The position numbers and the translations under genes are program-made. A DNA stretch of 24,255 nt from an uncultured Pseudomonadota bacterium (GTDB taxonomy: Bacteria; SAR324; NAC60-12), in NCBI GenBank assembly GCA_913056375.1, contig CAJXNF010000010.1, positions 1 to 24,255 on the forward strand, written 5' to 3'. The notes beneath the pieces were generated by a model that was not told the origin of the DNA, searched no databases, and worked only from the letters and a program-made list of their open reading frames with translations. This document shows, in pieces, positions 15,795 to 24,255 of this stretch (positions are counted from its first letter, which is position 1; every line of letters begins with the position of its first letter).

Positions 15795-18700
15795 ATGAAA
15801 TCAGTCTCTAACAAAATCAACTTCCCTGAACTTGAATCTCGAATTCTTGAATTTTGGAGAAAAGAAAACATCTTCCGCAAATCAGTAGAGGAACGACCGG
15901 CTGATAACGAATTCATATTTTATGATGGACCTCCGTTTGCGACTGGTCTTCCACATTATGGACATTTGTTAGCAGGAACAATCAAGGACGTGATCCCACG
16001 CTACAAGACCATGCAGGGCTATCGAGTAGAAAGAAGATTTGGATGGGATTGCCATGGGTTACCCGTTGAATACGAGATTGAGCAAACCTTGGGCTTGAAG
16101 GGACGTCCTGATATTGAGGAATTTGGAGTCGGGAACTTCAACGAAGAATGCCGCAAGATTGTGCTCCGCTATGCAAGTGAATGGCGAGAAACCGTAGAAA
16201 GAATGGCTCGTTGGATCGACTTTGACAATGACTACAAGACCATGGATCTGACATTCATGGAGTCGGTTTGGTGGGTCTTCGACCAGCTCTGGAAGAAGGG
16301 ACTCATCTATGAGGGTGTCAAAGTGATGCCCTATTCATGGAGAGTCTCCACCCCGCTTTCAAACTTCGAAGCAAATTTGAACTACAAGGACACCCAAGAT
16401 CCATCGGTTACAGTCCAATTTGCCCTAACATCAGAACCAAACACCTCCATCCTCGCCTGGACAACCACTCCTTGGACTTTGCCTTCCAATCTTGCGCTCT
16501 GTGCAGGTCCGAACTTGAACTATGTCTGTTTGCAGTCCCACGGAAGTGAAGAGAAGTATTGGATCTGTGAAGGGCGCCTTTCGGCATACTTTGAAGAAGG
16601 CAGCTATCAAATTATTAAGAAGTGTGCTGGGAAGGAGTTGGAGGGCCTGGCGTATGAACCAATATTCCGTTTTGCCGATGGGAGAGTCGATCTTTCTAAG
16701 GCACGACGTGTTTTATTGGATGAGTATGTCAGCGATGAAAGCGGTACGGGAATCGTGCACCAAGCCCCTGCTTTTGGTGAGGATGATCTAAGAATCTGTC
16801 AGCGTGAAGGCATTCCTGTTTTTGATCCTGTGGATACAGAGGGAAATTTCTGCACTTACATGGATTTTATCGCAGGAATGAATATTAAGGAGGCAGATAA
16901 AACGATTATTCGTGAGCTGAAAGAACAAGGCTCACTATTTAGGCAGGACACGATTCAGCATAGCTATCCATTCTGCTGGAGAACAGACACTCCACTGATT
17001 TACAAAGCTATCTCAACATGGTTTGTCAACGTCGAGGCAATCAAAGACCGAATGGTTTCTCACAATCAAACTGTTCATTGGGTGCCAACACACATTCGTG
17101 ATGGACGCTTTGGCAAATGGTTGGAAAATGCTAGAGATTGGGCGATAAGTCGTAACCGATATTGGGGCACACCGTTACCCATTTGGCGGAGTGAGGATGG
17201 GGATATTTTATGTTTTGGAAACGTCGCTGATCTGGAGGAGGCTGTTGGTCAAAAAATTACAGATCTGCACAAACATTTTTTAGATGACCTATTGATCCAC
17301 AAGAATGGGAAAACCTATCGACGCATTCCTGAAGTATTAGATTGTTGGTTTGAGTCAGGTGCAATGCCCTACGCACAACAGCACTATCCTTTTGAAAACA
17401 AGGAACTATTCGAAGAAAATTTCCCAGCAAATTTTATCTGTGAGGGCCTAGATCAAACACGGGGTTGGTTCTATACCCTAGTGGTTCACGCCGCGGCCTT
17501 GTTCGATGCTCCCGCTTTTCGTAACTGTATCGTAAACGGGCTGATTTTAGCGGAAGATGGCAAGAAGATGAGCAAACGCCTCAAAAATTATCCTGATCCA
17601 GTTGAGATGCTGGATCGATACGGGGCTGACGCGATCAGATTATACATGCTCAACTCTGTAGCAGTTCAAGGGGAATCTTTACGATTTTCTGAGCAAGGCT
17701 TAGTTGAAGTAACTCGATCAGTGCTCTTGCCTCTTTGGAATTCGCTGTCCTTCCTTTCAACCTATGCAGAAATAGATGGTTGGGAACCGACAGAAGCTAA
17801 TCTAGCTGTAGAAAAAACGAATCCGTTGGATCGTTGGATTATGAGTCGTTTGCAAGGACTCATTGCTGAGGTTCACTCTGCAATGGATCTTTATGAGTTG
17901 AACAGAGCTTCTGCTCCATTTGTTCATTTTATCGACCTCCTCACAAACTGGTATTTGAGACGTAGCCGACGTCGCTTTTGGAAAGATGGTAGGGGTCAAG
18001 ATAAGATGTCTGCCTATGCTACGCTGTTCTTGGTGCTGAGAGATCTTTCGAAAATTATCGCTAGCTTCGTTCCTTATGTTGCAGAAGGAATCTATGAGTC
18101 ACTTCGCAGGGAAGAGGATCCAATAAGCGTGCATTTGGACTACTTTCCGGCAGTAGATGAAAATTCAAGGGATTCAGAGTTGGAGGCAAGAATGGATCTT
18201 GTGCTTGCCGCAGTTAACATGGGCCGTGCTCTTCGATCCAAGCATCAGTTGAAAATCCGTCAACCGCTACAAAGATTATTTTTGATAACACGTGATCCAG
18301 AGGCACAGAGAATCTTGAATGAACTGGACGCGCTGCTGCTGGATGAACTAAACATCAAAGAATTAGTCCTCACCGAAAATGAGGAGGATCTTGTGGGATT
18401 GAGCGCACAGGCAAATTTTAGAGTTCTAGGGAAGCGTTTGGGCAAGCGCATGAAGGAGGTCGCTGATCAAATCAAGACTCTTGACTTGGAAAACATCCGA
18501 AGATTGCAGGATGGAGGAAGTGTCACCTTACAACATACTGACGGAGAGGTTACGCTGACACTTGAAGATGTCCTTATTCAACGTTCACAGAGGGAAGGTC
18601 TGTTGGTAGAGTCTTCTGGTAGTGTAACTATCGCACTTGACACTCAATTGAATGAATCCCTCATCAAAGAGGGGCTTGCGAGAGAGTTTGTGAACAAAGT

Positions 18701-18923
18701 TCAGCATATGCGCAAGGAACAAGACCTCGCAGTCATGGACCGTATCCTAATTAGGTACAAGTCCTCAGATATTGTTGGCAAAGCGCTTGATGCTTACCAA
18801 GATTTTGTTTGCACCGAAACCCTTTGTGAGAAACTACTGCTTGAGGACAACCCCGGTAGTGAGTGGGACATCAATGGTGAGATCTGCACGATTGAATTAC
18901 AAAGAATAAATCCTTCTCCTTGA
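15795..18923 (+). CDS. ileS: Isoleucyl-tRNA synthetase, type 2 (eukaryote-like)
   Basis: This class I synthetase charges tRNA-Ile and edits valine; it has 1042 aa. HYGH (the HIGH motif) is at 54-57, followed by KDVIPRYKTMQG. The CP1 editing domain carries WTTTPWTLPSNLAL and GTGIVHQAPAFGEDD. The catalytic loop is KMSKR at 591-595, within EDGKKMSKRLKNYPDP. This form, together with VLDCWFESGAMPYAQ and ICEGLDQTRGWFY, marks the eukaryote-like IleRS type 2 and not the common bacterial type 1 (KMSKS). The long C-terminal tRNA-binding region lacks the Zn-binding Cys cluster of type 1 as far as I can see. Type 2 enzymes are known for low sensitivity to mupirocin. The start has only a weak ribosome binding site, but the N-terminus matches the family. 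Confidence 0.95.
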   Translation: MKSVSNKINFPELESRILEFWRKENIFRKSVEERPADNEFIFYDGPPFATGLPHYGHLLAGTIKDVIPRYKTMQGYRVERRFGWDCHGLPVEYEIEQTLGLKGRPDIEEFGVGNFNEECRKIVLRYASEWRETVERMARWIDFDNDYKTMDLTFMESVWWVFDQLWKKGLIYEGVKVMPYSWRVSTPLSNFEANLNYKDTQDPSVTVQFALTSEPNTSILAWTTTPWTLPSNLALCAGPNLNYVCLQSHGSEEKYWICEGRLSAYFEEGSYQIIKKCAGKELEGLAYEPIFRFADGRVDLSKARRVLLDEYVSDESGTGIVHQAPAFGEDDLRICQREGIPVFDPVDTEGNFCTYMDFIAGMNIKEADKTIIRELKEQGSLFRQDTIQHSYPFCWRTDTPLIYKAISTWFVNVEAIKDRMVSHNQTVHWVPTHIRDGRFGKWLENARDWAISRNRYWGTPLPIWRSEDGDILCFGNVADLEEAVGQKITDLHKHFLDDLLIHKNGKTYRRIPEVLDCWFESGAMPYAQQHYPFENKELFEENFPANFICEGLDQTRGWFYTLVVHAAALFDAPAFRNCIVNGLILAEDGKKMSKRLKNYPDPVEMLDRYGADAIRLYMLNSVAVQGESLRFSEQGLVEVTRSVLLPLWNSLSFLSTYAEIDGWEPTEANLAVEKTNPLDRWIMSRLQGLIAEVHSAMDLYELNRASAPFVHFIDLLTNWYLRRSRRRFWKDGRGQDKMSAYATLFLVLRDLSKIIASFVPYVAEGIYESLRREEDPISVHLDYFPAVDENSRDSELEARMDLVLAAVNMGRALRSKHQLKIRQPLQRLFLITRDPEAQRILNELDALLLDELNIKELVLTENEEDLVGLSAQANFRVLGKRLGKRMKEVADQIKTLDLENIRRLQDGGSVTLQHTDGEVTLTLEDVLIQRSQREGLLVESSGSVTIALDTQLNESLIKEGLAREFVNKVQHMRKEQDLAVMDRILIRYKSSDIVGKALDAYQDFVCTETLCEKLLLEDNPGSEWDINGEICTIELQRINPSP

Positions 18924-18929
18924 GGTGAC

Positions 18930-19316
18930 ATGAAAAGATTGTTGATGTCCTTTCTGATTGGCTATCTTTTGGGATGTGCAGCTGAACATGAATCAATCGG
19001 AAAACTCTCAAGCGAGAGACAAAGCCGTGCTGCAAAGTACACTGAATCTGAAACCCAAAATGTACTTGTTTTCAATGAAAGCTCAGCGATTGTTGCTGAG
19101 CCTGAAGGAAGCTGGGATCTCAGAGTCAGTTCCTTCGAACCGGTACAAGCCATTTATGTCGACAAGATCCCAATGACTCTAGCAGGAGGATCTTATGATT
19201 TTCTCTTTAAGATACCCTACGCACTGAATTCTGAGGAGAAGAGTTTTACGGTTGAAGTGTATACAACGGAGGGAGTGATTAAGCGTGAAGTACTGTTGAA
19301 ACAGAAGGCCTCCTAA
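18930..19316 (+). CDS. Small lipoprotein, function unknown
   Basis: This 128-aa protein has a lipoprotein signal peptide: MKR start, short hydrophobic core, and lipobox LLGC with the modified Cys at residue 16. Residues +2 and +3 are Ala, with no Asp, which by the E. coli Lol rule suggests the outer membrane. The mature part is short, with a polar first half and beta-prone segments in the second half (SWDLRVSSFEPVQAIYVDKI, then GGSYDFLFKIPYAL and SFTVEVYTTEGVIKREVLL). It could be a small Ig-like or beta-sandwich fold. I do not recognise a family. It starts 6 bases after ileS, and its ribosome binding site GAGGTGA (18922-18928) overlaps the ileS stop, so it is probably translated from the ileS message. 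Confidence 0.8.
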   Translation: MKRLLMSFLIGYLLGCAAEHESIGKLSSERQSRAAKYTESETQNVLVFNESSAIVAEPEGSWDLRVSSFEPVQAIYVDKIPMTLAGGSYDFLFKIPYALNSEEKSFTVEVYTTEGVIKREVLLKQKAS

Positions 19317-19335
19317 CCAAACGGAAACACATAGA

Positions 19336-21030
19336 TTAAGCGATCTCTAGTGGAGGAATTTCTTCTTCAGGATCAGCTTGCTGTACCTTCTCAAACCATT
19401 CACTGAGCTGTTCTGCGTGACTGTCTAGACGAAATTTACGACAGCAATCAAGCATTTGCACAAAAACTTTGTGCTGAGGCAACATAATGATTGATTGCTG
19501 ATATTCCTGAATTGCTGCGGCCCCCTGTCGTTTCCCCTCAAGCATCATCGCTCTTTCCAAATGCTGATTGGCAATTGCCAGGCGATCTTTTTGCTTCTGC
19601 AAGGCAAGCTCTCTCTCGAACTCACGAATTGTTTTTGGATTCCCGAGCCCCTTGGCAACTTCTAGAGCTTCTTCCAAGACTTCCTCGTCTGCTTCAACGC
19701 TGATTACAAGTTGATATCCCAGCACAGATTCTTGCCAGTTATTCTTGTCAGCCGCAATTCGTGCCAAAGCCAGCCATTCTTGGCGGATGGTTCTCATCCC
19801 ATCTAATGCTTGCCGGTTTTTCGGGTCCTTCAGTAGAACTTCACGAAAGCAACTCTGAGCTGTATTCCATTCTTTGAACTCTAGAGATAAGGTCCCCAAC
19901 TGTAAAAGTTGCTCTGGCTTCGTCATATCCAGTCTTAGATCATGTAGCAGCTCCCAAGCTTTGCGTCGATTTTTTCTAAGTAAAATTTTGGCTTCTTCGA
20001 ACAATCCTGCAACTTCGTATTTTCCTTGTGACCGCCGCAGCATCTCGAAGCCGATGAAGAGATAGCGTCGTGACAACTGAATATTATTAGCTCGGCGATA
20101 GGCTAACCCTAAATTGATCAGGGTGTAGCGATGATTTGGCACTTTTGCCAGTAAGGCGATGAGCTTTTCAACGGCAATTTTTGGTTGCTTCAGGGCTAAT
20201 GAACAAAATAAAAAGCAACGTAGGTTTGCATCAAGAGGGTTTCGCTGCACAGCCCATTCAAAAACTTTGAAGGAGACAGCTTGATTTTGAGATAGTAGTT
20301 GATAGCCAAGTGCACAGATCAGTTTGAAAGGTTCTTCTTTGTCTTGGGGTGATTGGGCTTCATTCCATGCTAATTTTAATTTTGAGAAAAGCTGACCGGG
20401 TTCTTTGGGAGTTTTTGGTCGTTTTGGTTCGGGTTGGTCAAATGTTTTCGGTTCTGGTTCCAGTTTGGCAGCTTCTTCTGCGGCTTCTTTTGCGGCTTCC
20501 CACGCTGCAAATTTTTCATTAAATTCCATGTCGATCAGTTGGGCTAGCTCATCCTCAAACGGGGGCAGGACAAAGCTGGTTCTGACCTCAAAGACACTGA
20601 TTGAAAGCTTCGCATTGTCATCATACTGATAGCTGTGAGCCAGTGTTGCTGCAAGATTGTAGGAGGCCCATTCGTAGTCTGGATTGACCTTCAGCGCATG
20701 TTTATAGTAGTTCTCTGCTTGCCTTGGCTGAGAGTGGCGTCGACATAAATTTCCTAAAAAATTAGCTAATTCCGGGTTGTTGGGAAAGGAAACCAGTAAG
20801 CTCTGCCCCAGAGATAACAGATCCAAACCTCCTGCGGATTCTGCATCCTCAAATTGTCTCTTAACAATTGGTATTGATTGCTGAGCATTAATCTGGAGAG
20901 CCTTGTTGTATTCAACAGAGGCACGATCATAAAATCGACTGTCCAATAACTGTTTGGCCTTTTTGAGGTGCGCCTGATAGCCCTCATCCTTTGTCCCGCC
21001 TTCTTTGAAAATCTTCTTCAAAAATTCCAT
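19336..21030 (-). CDS. Cytosolic tetratricopeptide-repeat protein
   Basis: This 564-aa protein has no signal peptide and many TPR-like helical pairs. Good examples lie at about residues 20-50 (AKQLLDSRFYDRASVEYNKALQI), 88-135 (NFLGNLCRRHSQPRQAENYY and the next), 290-330 and 370-405 (LLQLGTLSLEFKEWNTAQSCF). A linker near 180-220 splits the protein: first an Ala/Glu-rich helix (WEAAKEAAEEAAK), then a Pro/Lys/Glu stretch. TPR proteins are protein-binding scaffolds, so the partner and role here are unknown. It ends 19 bases from the lipoprotein gene on the opposite strand. The minus-strand ATG has AGG six bases upstream. It lies downstream of the exported-protein gene on the same strand, with 92 bases between them. 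Confidence 0.85.
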   Translation of the reverse strand: MEFLKKIFKEGGTKDEGYQAHLKKAKQLLDSRFYDRASVEYNKALQINAQQSIPIVKRQFEDAESAGGLDLLSLGQSLLVSFPNNPELANFLGNLCRRHSQPRQAENYYKHALKVNPDYEWASYNLAATLAHSYQYDDNAKLSISVFEVRTSFVLPPFEDELAQLIDMEFNEKFAAWEAAKEAAEEAAKLEPEPKTFDQPEPKRPKTPKEPGQLFSKLKLAWNEAQSPQDKEEPFKLICALGYQLLSQNQAVSFKVFEWAVQRNPLDANLRCFLFCSLALKQPKIAVEKLIALLAKVPNHRYTLINLGLAYRRANNIQLSRRYLFIGFEMLRRSQGKYEVAGLFEEAKILLRKNRRKAWELLHDLRLDMTKPEQLLQLGTLSLEFKEWNTAQSCFREVLLKDPKNRQALDGMRTIRQEWLALARIAADKNNWQESVLGYQLVISVEADEEVLEEALEVAKGLGNPKTIREFERELALQKQKDRLAIANQHLERAMMLEGKRQGAAAIQEYQQSIIMLPQHKVFVQMLDCCRKFRLDSHAEQLSEWFEKVQQADPEEEIPPLEIA

Positions 21031-21122
21031 AGATACCTGTGGGGTTCTTTACTCGATCAAGATTCGGTCAGTCTGTTACTTGTGGAATGAATAGGGACTA
21101 GCATTCAGGATCTTTCACATAT

Positions 21123-21968
21123 TCAAAACAGTGGTTTAATCTCATCAATCATTTTTGAATCCCCATTGTCCCATTCCAGTAGTGTATGACGAGTTTTGCC
21201 TTCTTCAAACTCCAATATCAAATATGGAGTGCTCGTCGCGATAACAAAACGAAATCGACTTTTTTCTGCAGGAAGTAGGGCTCGAACTGTCCATGATGCA
21301 GGATAAAGGTCCACTTGAAGTGCTTCTTGGGCACCCCATGGAGCTGAATAATTTCGTTTCTTGATGGGCTCTGCAATCATTTCCAATTGGCTCAGAGATT
21401 GAGGCAGTCCTTGCTCTTCCAATTCCAAAGCTAACATCGACGCATAAATGGGGAATTTAACTTCCTTATCCTTCAAGAGTTCAGGCATGAGCAATCGCAT
21501 GTGCAACATAATCAACTCTAGAGGGACCGTTCCCTTCTCAAGTTGTTGCTTAAAATTCCGAATTTCGCCTGCTCTATTAAGAACAGACTCTGAAGTTGAC
21601 CCCCGATAAGTTGTTGAGACTTGATAAACATCTCTCAGATCTTCTTCAGTGTATTCTTCAATCTGACCATTGTCTGTGAAAATTAGCTGTTTGCGAGTAA
21701 AGACTTCACCGTCAGGTTTAGTGTTGGCATTTTGCTCCACCCATTGTTTTTCCTCATTTTGGTAAATTTGGAGAAAATTACTGTAACCTGTTACCTCTTT
21801 GCGATCTAAGTTCCAATGTTCGTAGCGTAGAGTGGATCCCTCTTGAAGCAGTGAAAGGTAGTTATTCGCTAGTAAATTCTGGGAAAAAAGACTGTAAAAG
21901 ATAAAAGACAAAATGATGAAACAAAATTGTTTTATCTGACAAACTGATTGACTATTCCGACAAACCAT
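21123..21968 (-). CDS. Exported protein of unknown function
   Basis: This 281-aa protein has an N-terminal signal sequence: polar first 14 residues, hydrophobic core FCFIILSFIFYSLF, and likely cleavage after LLA near residue 35. The mature part is beta-rich with many alternating polar and hydrophobic residues and aromatic turns (LRYEHWNLD, FLQIYQNEEKQWVEQ, RKQLIFTDNG, SAPWGAQEALQVDLYPASW). It ends with a strand pair and LLEWDNGDSKMI. This resembles, only in style, periplasmic DUF3108-type beta proteins. No cofactor motif is seen. The ATG has a good ribosome binding site (AAAGG, 5 bases upstream). It lies back to back with the recombinase-like gene, with 87 bases between the starts. Confidence 0.8.
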   Translation of the reverse strand: MVCRNSQSVCQIKQFCFIILSFIFYSLFSQNLLANNYLSLLQEGSTLRYEHWNLDRKEVTGYSNFLQIYQNEEKQWVEQNANTKPDGEVFTRKQLIFTDNGQIEEYTEEDLRDVYQVSTTYRGSTSESVLNRAGEIRNFKQQLEKGTVPLELIMLHMRLLMPELLKDKEVKFPIYASMLALELEEQGLPQSLSQLEMIAEPIKKRNYSAPWGAQEALQVDLYPASWTVRALLPAEKSRFRFVIATSTPYLILEFEEGKTRHTLLEWDNGDSKMIDEIKPLF

Positions 21969-22018
21969 CTAAACCTTTCAAAATGATTTAAATTTCCAAT
22001 TCCTTACTTTTACTCGGA

Positions 22019-22039
22019 GTCCCAGAAACCAAGTGGGAC
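22019..22039. promoter_or_regulatory. Inverted repeat before the recombinase-like gene
   Basis: Perfect 6-bp arms GTCCCA (22019-22024) and TGGGAC (22034-22039) are separated by 9 bases, and the repeat ends 16 bases before the ATG at 22056. It lies in the 87-bp divergent gap and could be an operator or a leader hairpin. A repeat this short could also occur by chance. Confidence 0.25.
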
Positions 22040-22055
22040 AATCAGAGGGCATATT

Positions 22056-22775
22056 ATGGCGGTTTACGGCTACATTCGAATTAACTATCAACGCACTCAG
22101 CCTAAAGGTTTTACCCTTGAAGAGCAGGAGTCACAAATCAGACACTTTGCAGCCGCTAGAAATCTTACGCTCAAGAGAATAATCCAAGATGAAGCCGAAA
22201 CCAGTGCAACTCTTGATCTGTCCGGTCTTGCTGAAGTTCTGCAACTTGCTGAATCAGGCGAAATTACAACTTTGATTGTTCCTCGATTGGATCGGTTGGT
22301 GCGAGTACTTCATCTTCATCAGCAAGTTTTACAGAAATTGTGTCATGAAAGTGGTGTCAATCTAATCTCGATTGAGGAAAACGTTGAGACAGCCACTGCC
22401 TGTGGACAACGCATTCTAAACATCATCGGCATTTTGTCGAAGTGGGAATCACGCAGAATTTCTGATAGAACTCGCGAATTGATCGAGAGAAAGCGTCGCA
22501 TTGGAGAGCGTGTAGGTCATGCTCCCTACGGCTTTGTTTATCAGAATAAAAAATTGATCGCAGCCGAGGAGGAAGTAGAAATTGTGAAACTGATTCGTCA
22601 AAAACGAGAAATGGAGCAACTCAGCTATAGCAAAATTGCCAAATACTTAAATCAGAATCTCATTCCAGCAAAACGTGGTGGCAATTGGTATACGGAAACT
22701 GTCAAAACGGTTTGCACGAATCCTGTTTACGGAGAGCCAATCCGAATCAGAGGCCGTATGCGCCGTCCTGACTAA
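22056..22775 (+). CDS. Short serine-recombinase-family protein lacking the catalytic serine
   Basis: The first 150 residues match the resolvase/invertase N-terminal fold: YGYIRIN at 4-10, LEEQESQI near 21-28, LDRLVR at 78-83 (Asp79, Arg80, Arg83 as in active enzymes), GQRIL, and the long E-helix with ISDRT. Residues 155-239 match the start of the Recombinase domain of large serine recombinases (GHAPYGF, SYSKIAKYLNQN, WYTETVKTVCTNPVYGE). The protein stops there, at 239 aa, without the zinc ribbon and coiled coil. The nucleophile position (Ser10 in gamma-delta resolvase) is Asn10. The Arg45 equivalent is Leu55 and the Arg119 equivalent is Ser132. Strand cleavage by the normal mechanism is therefore unlikely, and a DNA-binding or regulatory role is inferred. 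The gene is intact, has AGGG before its ATG, and overlaps lnt by 29 bases tail to tail. Confidence 0.85.
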   Translation: MAVYGYIRINYQRTQPKGFTLEEQESQIRHFAAARNLTLKRIIQDEAETSATLDLSGLAEVLQLAESGEITTLIVPRLDRLVRVLHLHQQVLQKLCHESGVNLISIEENVETATACGQRILNIIGILSKWESRRISDRTRELIERKRRIGERVGHAPYGFVYQNKKLIAAEEEVEIVKLIRQKREMEQLSYSKIAKYLNQNLIPAKRGGNWYTETVKTVCTNPVYGEPIRIRGRMRRPD

Positions 22776-24255
22776 TTATTTTCTTCTCCCTATTTGTAAT
22801 CAAATATCCCAAAGCCAGCATAACAAGCATAATATAGATCCACATTAGCCACCCTGACTTCTCACGATACCAGGAATTGTATGTGGATAAATCAATTACC
22901 GCATCCAAATATCCCTCCTCGAAGAGTCCCATCCGTTTTGTAAGCACCTGGCCTGTGGCATCCCAGAACGAACTGTAGCCGCTATTCGTAGCAAAAACCA
23001 CGGGCACACGGTTCTCAAGACTTCTCCAACGCGTAATCATTTCTAGATAGTCAGCGGCATTGGATTTTCCAAACCAAGCTAAATTTCCACTCAACACAAT
23101 CAGGTTGGCACCATTCAGAACCATTTTCTGAATAATCTCTGGGGAGAATCCGTCGAAACAAATAGGCGCTGAAATCTTCACATCCCCAATTGGCATCGCT
23201 GTGAATTCCTGACCAGCCTCAAATTCTGAGATATTAGGTATCATCTCCCTCAACCAAGCAGCCCAACTTGGAAACCAACTTGAACCTGGAATATTCTCCC
23301 CAAATGGGATTAAAAAGATCTTGTTGTAGCGTCCGGCAACTTCTCCTTCAGGGTTAACCAAAACGGAAATCCCAAAAAAACGGTAACTACCGTCCTCCTG
23401 CATTTCCCAGTCCACAGTACTGAGTAGAATATAGACCCGTTCTTCTTTGGCAAAGTTTAAGACCAACTCTTTAGCAGAAGTATCTTTAAAAATTGGGGCT
23501 GGGAAGGTCGATTCTGGCCAAACCAGGACTCTTGGTAAATCTTGCTGTTCTTGATTAGATTTCGCTAGTGCCTCCCTCGAATCATCCAACAAAGAATCGA
23601 TATTCCGACTGCGTTCCGAGTAAGCTAGATTAGGATTAGAAGCCAGTTGTGCTAAGGAGAAATTGGGTTGTAAAGAGACTACCTCAATCTGCGATTCTGA
23701 CTTGAAATCCTGCAACTCTACTAAACGCCACCAGCCATAGGTTCCAGCTAGCAAATGCACTGTTATCAATAGCACTGTTGCGAACTTGACGCTGAACCAC
23801 GCATCGTTTTGATGCTTGAGGCAACGCCAGGCCAAGATGAATGTAAGATTACAGCCGACACTCAACAAGCTAAGTCCTGAAGAACCAATGATATCAGCGA
23901 ACTGCTCAATATATGGGACTTTGTAGTAAGTGAATCCACCAAGACTCCATTCGAACAGACGAGGATAGTGAGGTTCTAGAATCAGAATCCAAAGAATACG
24001 TACAGGCAGGTCCGCCCAGGAATGTTTAGGTAGAAATGGAAGCAAGCAGCCAAAATAGAAGAAGAAAATCAGGCCAACCTCGAGGCCATATCCAATAGCT
24101 GTGACTAAGACTGCTAACGGTAGTGGCAGATGACCATACACGTGGGCGCTGTTGGTGATGCAGTAGCCCCCAATCACGGCACTGATGGACCCCGCAACGA
24201 GACTGTAACCAAGAATATTGAAAAATGATTTGCGCCTCTTTTGGGGAATTGAGAG
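22747..24255 (-). CDS. lnt: Apolipoprotein N-acyltransferase (5' end beyond window)
   Basis: This inner-membrane enzyme adds the third acyl chain to the N-terminal Cys of lipoproteins. The frame is open from the right edge (24255) to the stop at 22747, giving 502 visible residues. The GTG at 24177 is internal to a hydrophobic stretch that continues upstream, so the true start is likely just outside the window (E. coli Lnt has 512 aa). Several membrane segments fill the first 180 residues. The nitrilase-type periplasmic domain follows with its Glu-Lys-Cys triad: Glu in VWPESTFP, Lys in YNKIFLIPFGE, Cys in PICFDGF. A last membrane segment lies near the C-terminus (WIYIMLVMLALGYLI). Loss of the first residues from view is the only gap. 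The gene supports a full lipoprotein pathway, consistent with the lipoprotein at 18930. Confidence 0.93.
   Translation of the reverse strand, partial: LSIPQKRRKSFFNILGYSLVAGSISAVIGGYCITNSAHVYGHLPLPLAVLVTAIGYGLEVGLIFFFYFGCLLPFLPKHSWADLPVRILWILILEPHYPRLFEWSLGGFTYYKVPYIEQFADIIGSSGLSLLSVGCNLTFILAWRCLKHQNDAWFSVKFATVLLITVHLLAGTYGWWRLVELQDFKSESQIEVVSLQPNFSLAQLASNPNLAYSERSRNIDSLLDDSREALAKSNQEQQDLPRVLVWPESTFPAPIFKDTSAKELVLNFAKEERVYILLSTVDWEMQEDGSYRFFGISVLVNPEGEVAGRYNKIFLIPFGENIPGSSWFPSWAAWLREMIPNISEFEAGQEFTAMPIGDVKISAPICFDGFSPEIIQKMVLNGANLIVLSGNLAWFGKSNAADYLEMITRWRSLENRVPVVFATNSGYSSFWDATGQVLTKRMGLFEEGYLDAVIDLSTYNSWYREKSGWLMWIYIMLVMLALGYLITNREKKIISQDGAYGL

Noticed and set aside
22056..24255. Active mobile element or integron-like island around the recombinase-like gene
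   Set aside because: The catalytic serine is missing, no flanking direct repeats or cargo genes were seen, and the gene shares its end with lnt.

Overview
The window is about 24 kb of a gene-dense, moderately AT-rich bacterial chromosome (G+C estimated by eye in the low to mid 40s percent). Lnt, an outer-membrane-type lipoprotein, a Prc/Tsp-like periplasmic protease and several exported proteins point to a Gram-negative cell. Two core aminoacyl-tRNA synthetases are unusual lineage variants: LeuRS is of the long, actinobacterial-like type with a KMGKR loop, and IleRS is of the eukaryote-like type 2 with a KMSKR loop. That mix suggests a deep-branching, perhaps uncultured, proteobacterial-like or SAR324-like lineage. 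The taxonomic guess is inference only. No tRNA, rRNA, CRISPR array or insertion sequence was seen.

Layout. Positions 1-6172 form one plus-strand run that looks like an operon: the C-terminal part of a Prc/Tsp S41 protease, hpt, a 90-aa unknown, an exported protein built from 18-residue Trp-containing repeats, an exported LPP20-like/pseudo-FGE fusion, two small unknowns (one DUF4236-like) and the ABC-F ATPase uup. The first genes overlap or abut, and several lack a clear Shine-Dalgarno sequence, so translational coupling is likely. Positions 6206-10814 hold a RibD/DHFR-like reductase gene and a full-length hrpA helicase gene, head to head with almost no space between their starts. Positions 10815-15478 hold leuS and upstream leuA on the minus strand, separated by a strong stem-loop. 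A 316-bp divergent region with an imperfect dyad then leads to ileS (15795-18923) and a small lipoprotein gene coupled to it. Positions 19336-21968 carry two minus-strand genes, a cytosolic TPR protein and an exported unknown. The window ends with a short serine-recombinase-family protein that lacks its catalytic serine, overlapping tail to tail with a nearly complete lnt.

How the genes fit together. Much of the window is housekeeping: purine salvage, leucine synthesis, Leu- and Ile-tRNA charging, RNA helicase, ribosome-associated ATPase, and lipoprotein N-acylation. The accessory interest lies in the exported proteins downstream of the protease (1662-3817), the leuA/leuS/ileS branched-chain cluster with its shared control region, and the apparently non-catalytic recombinase at 22056-22775. 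Nothing here is convincingly a new defence or mobile system.
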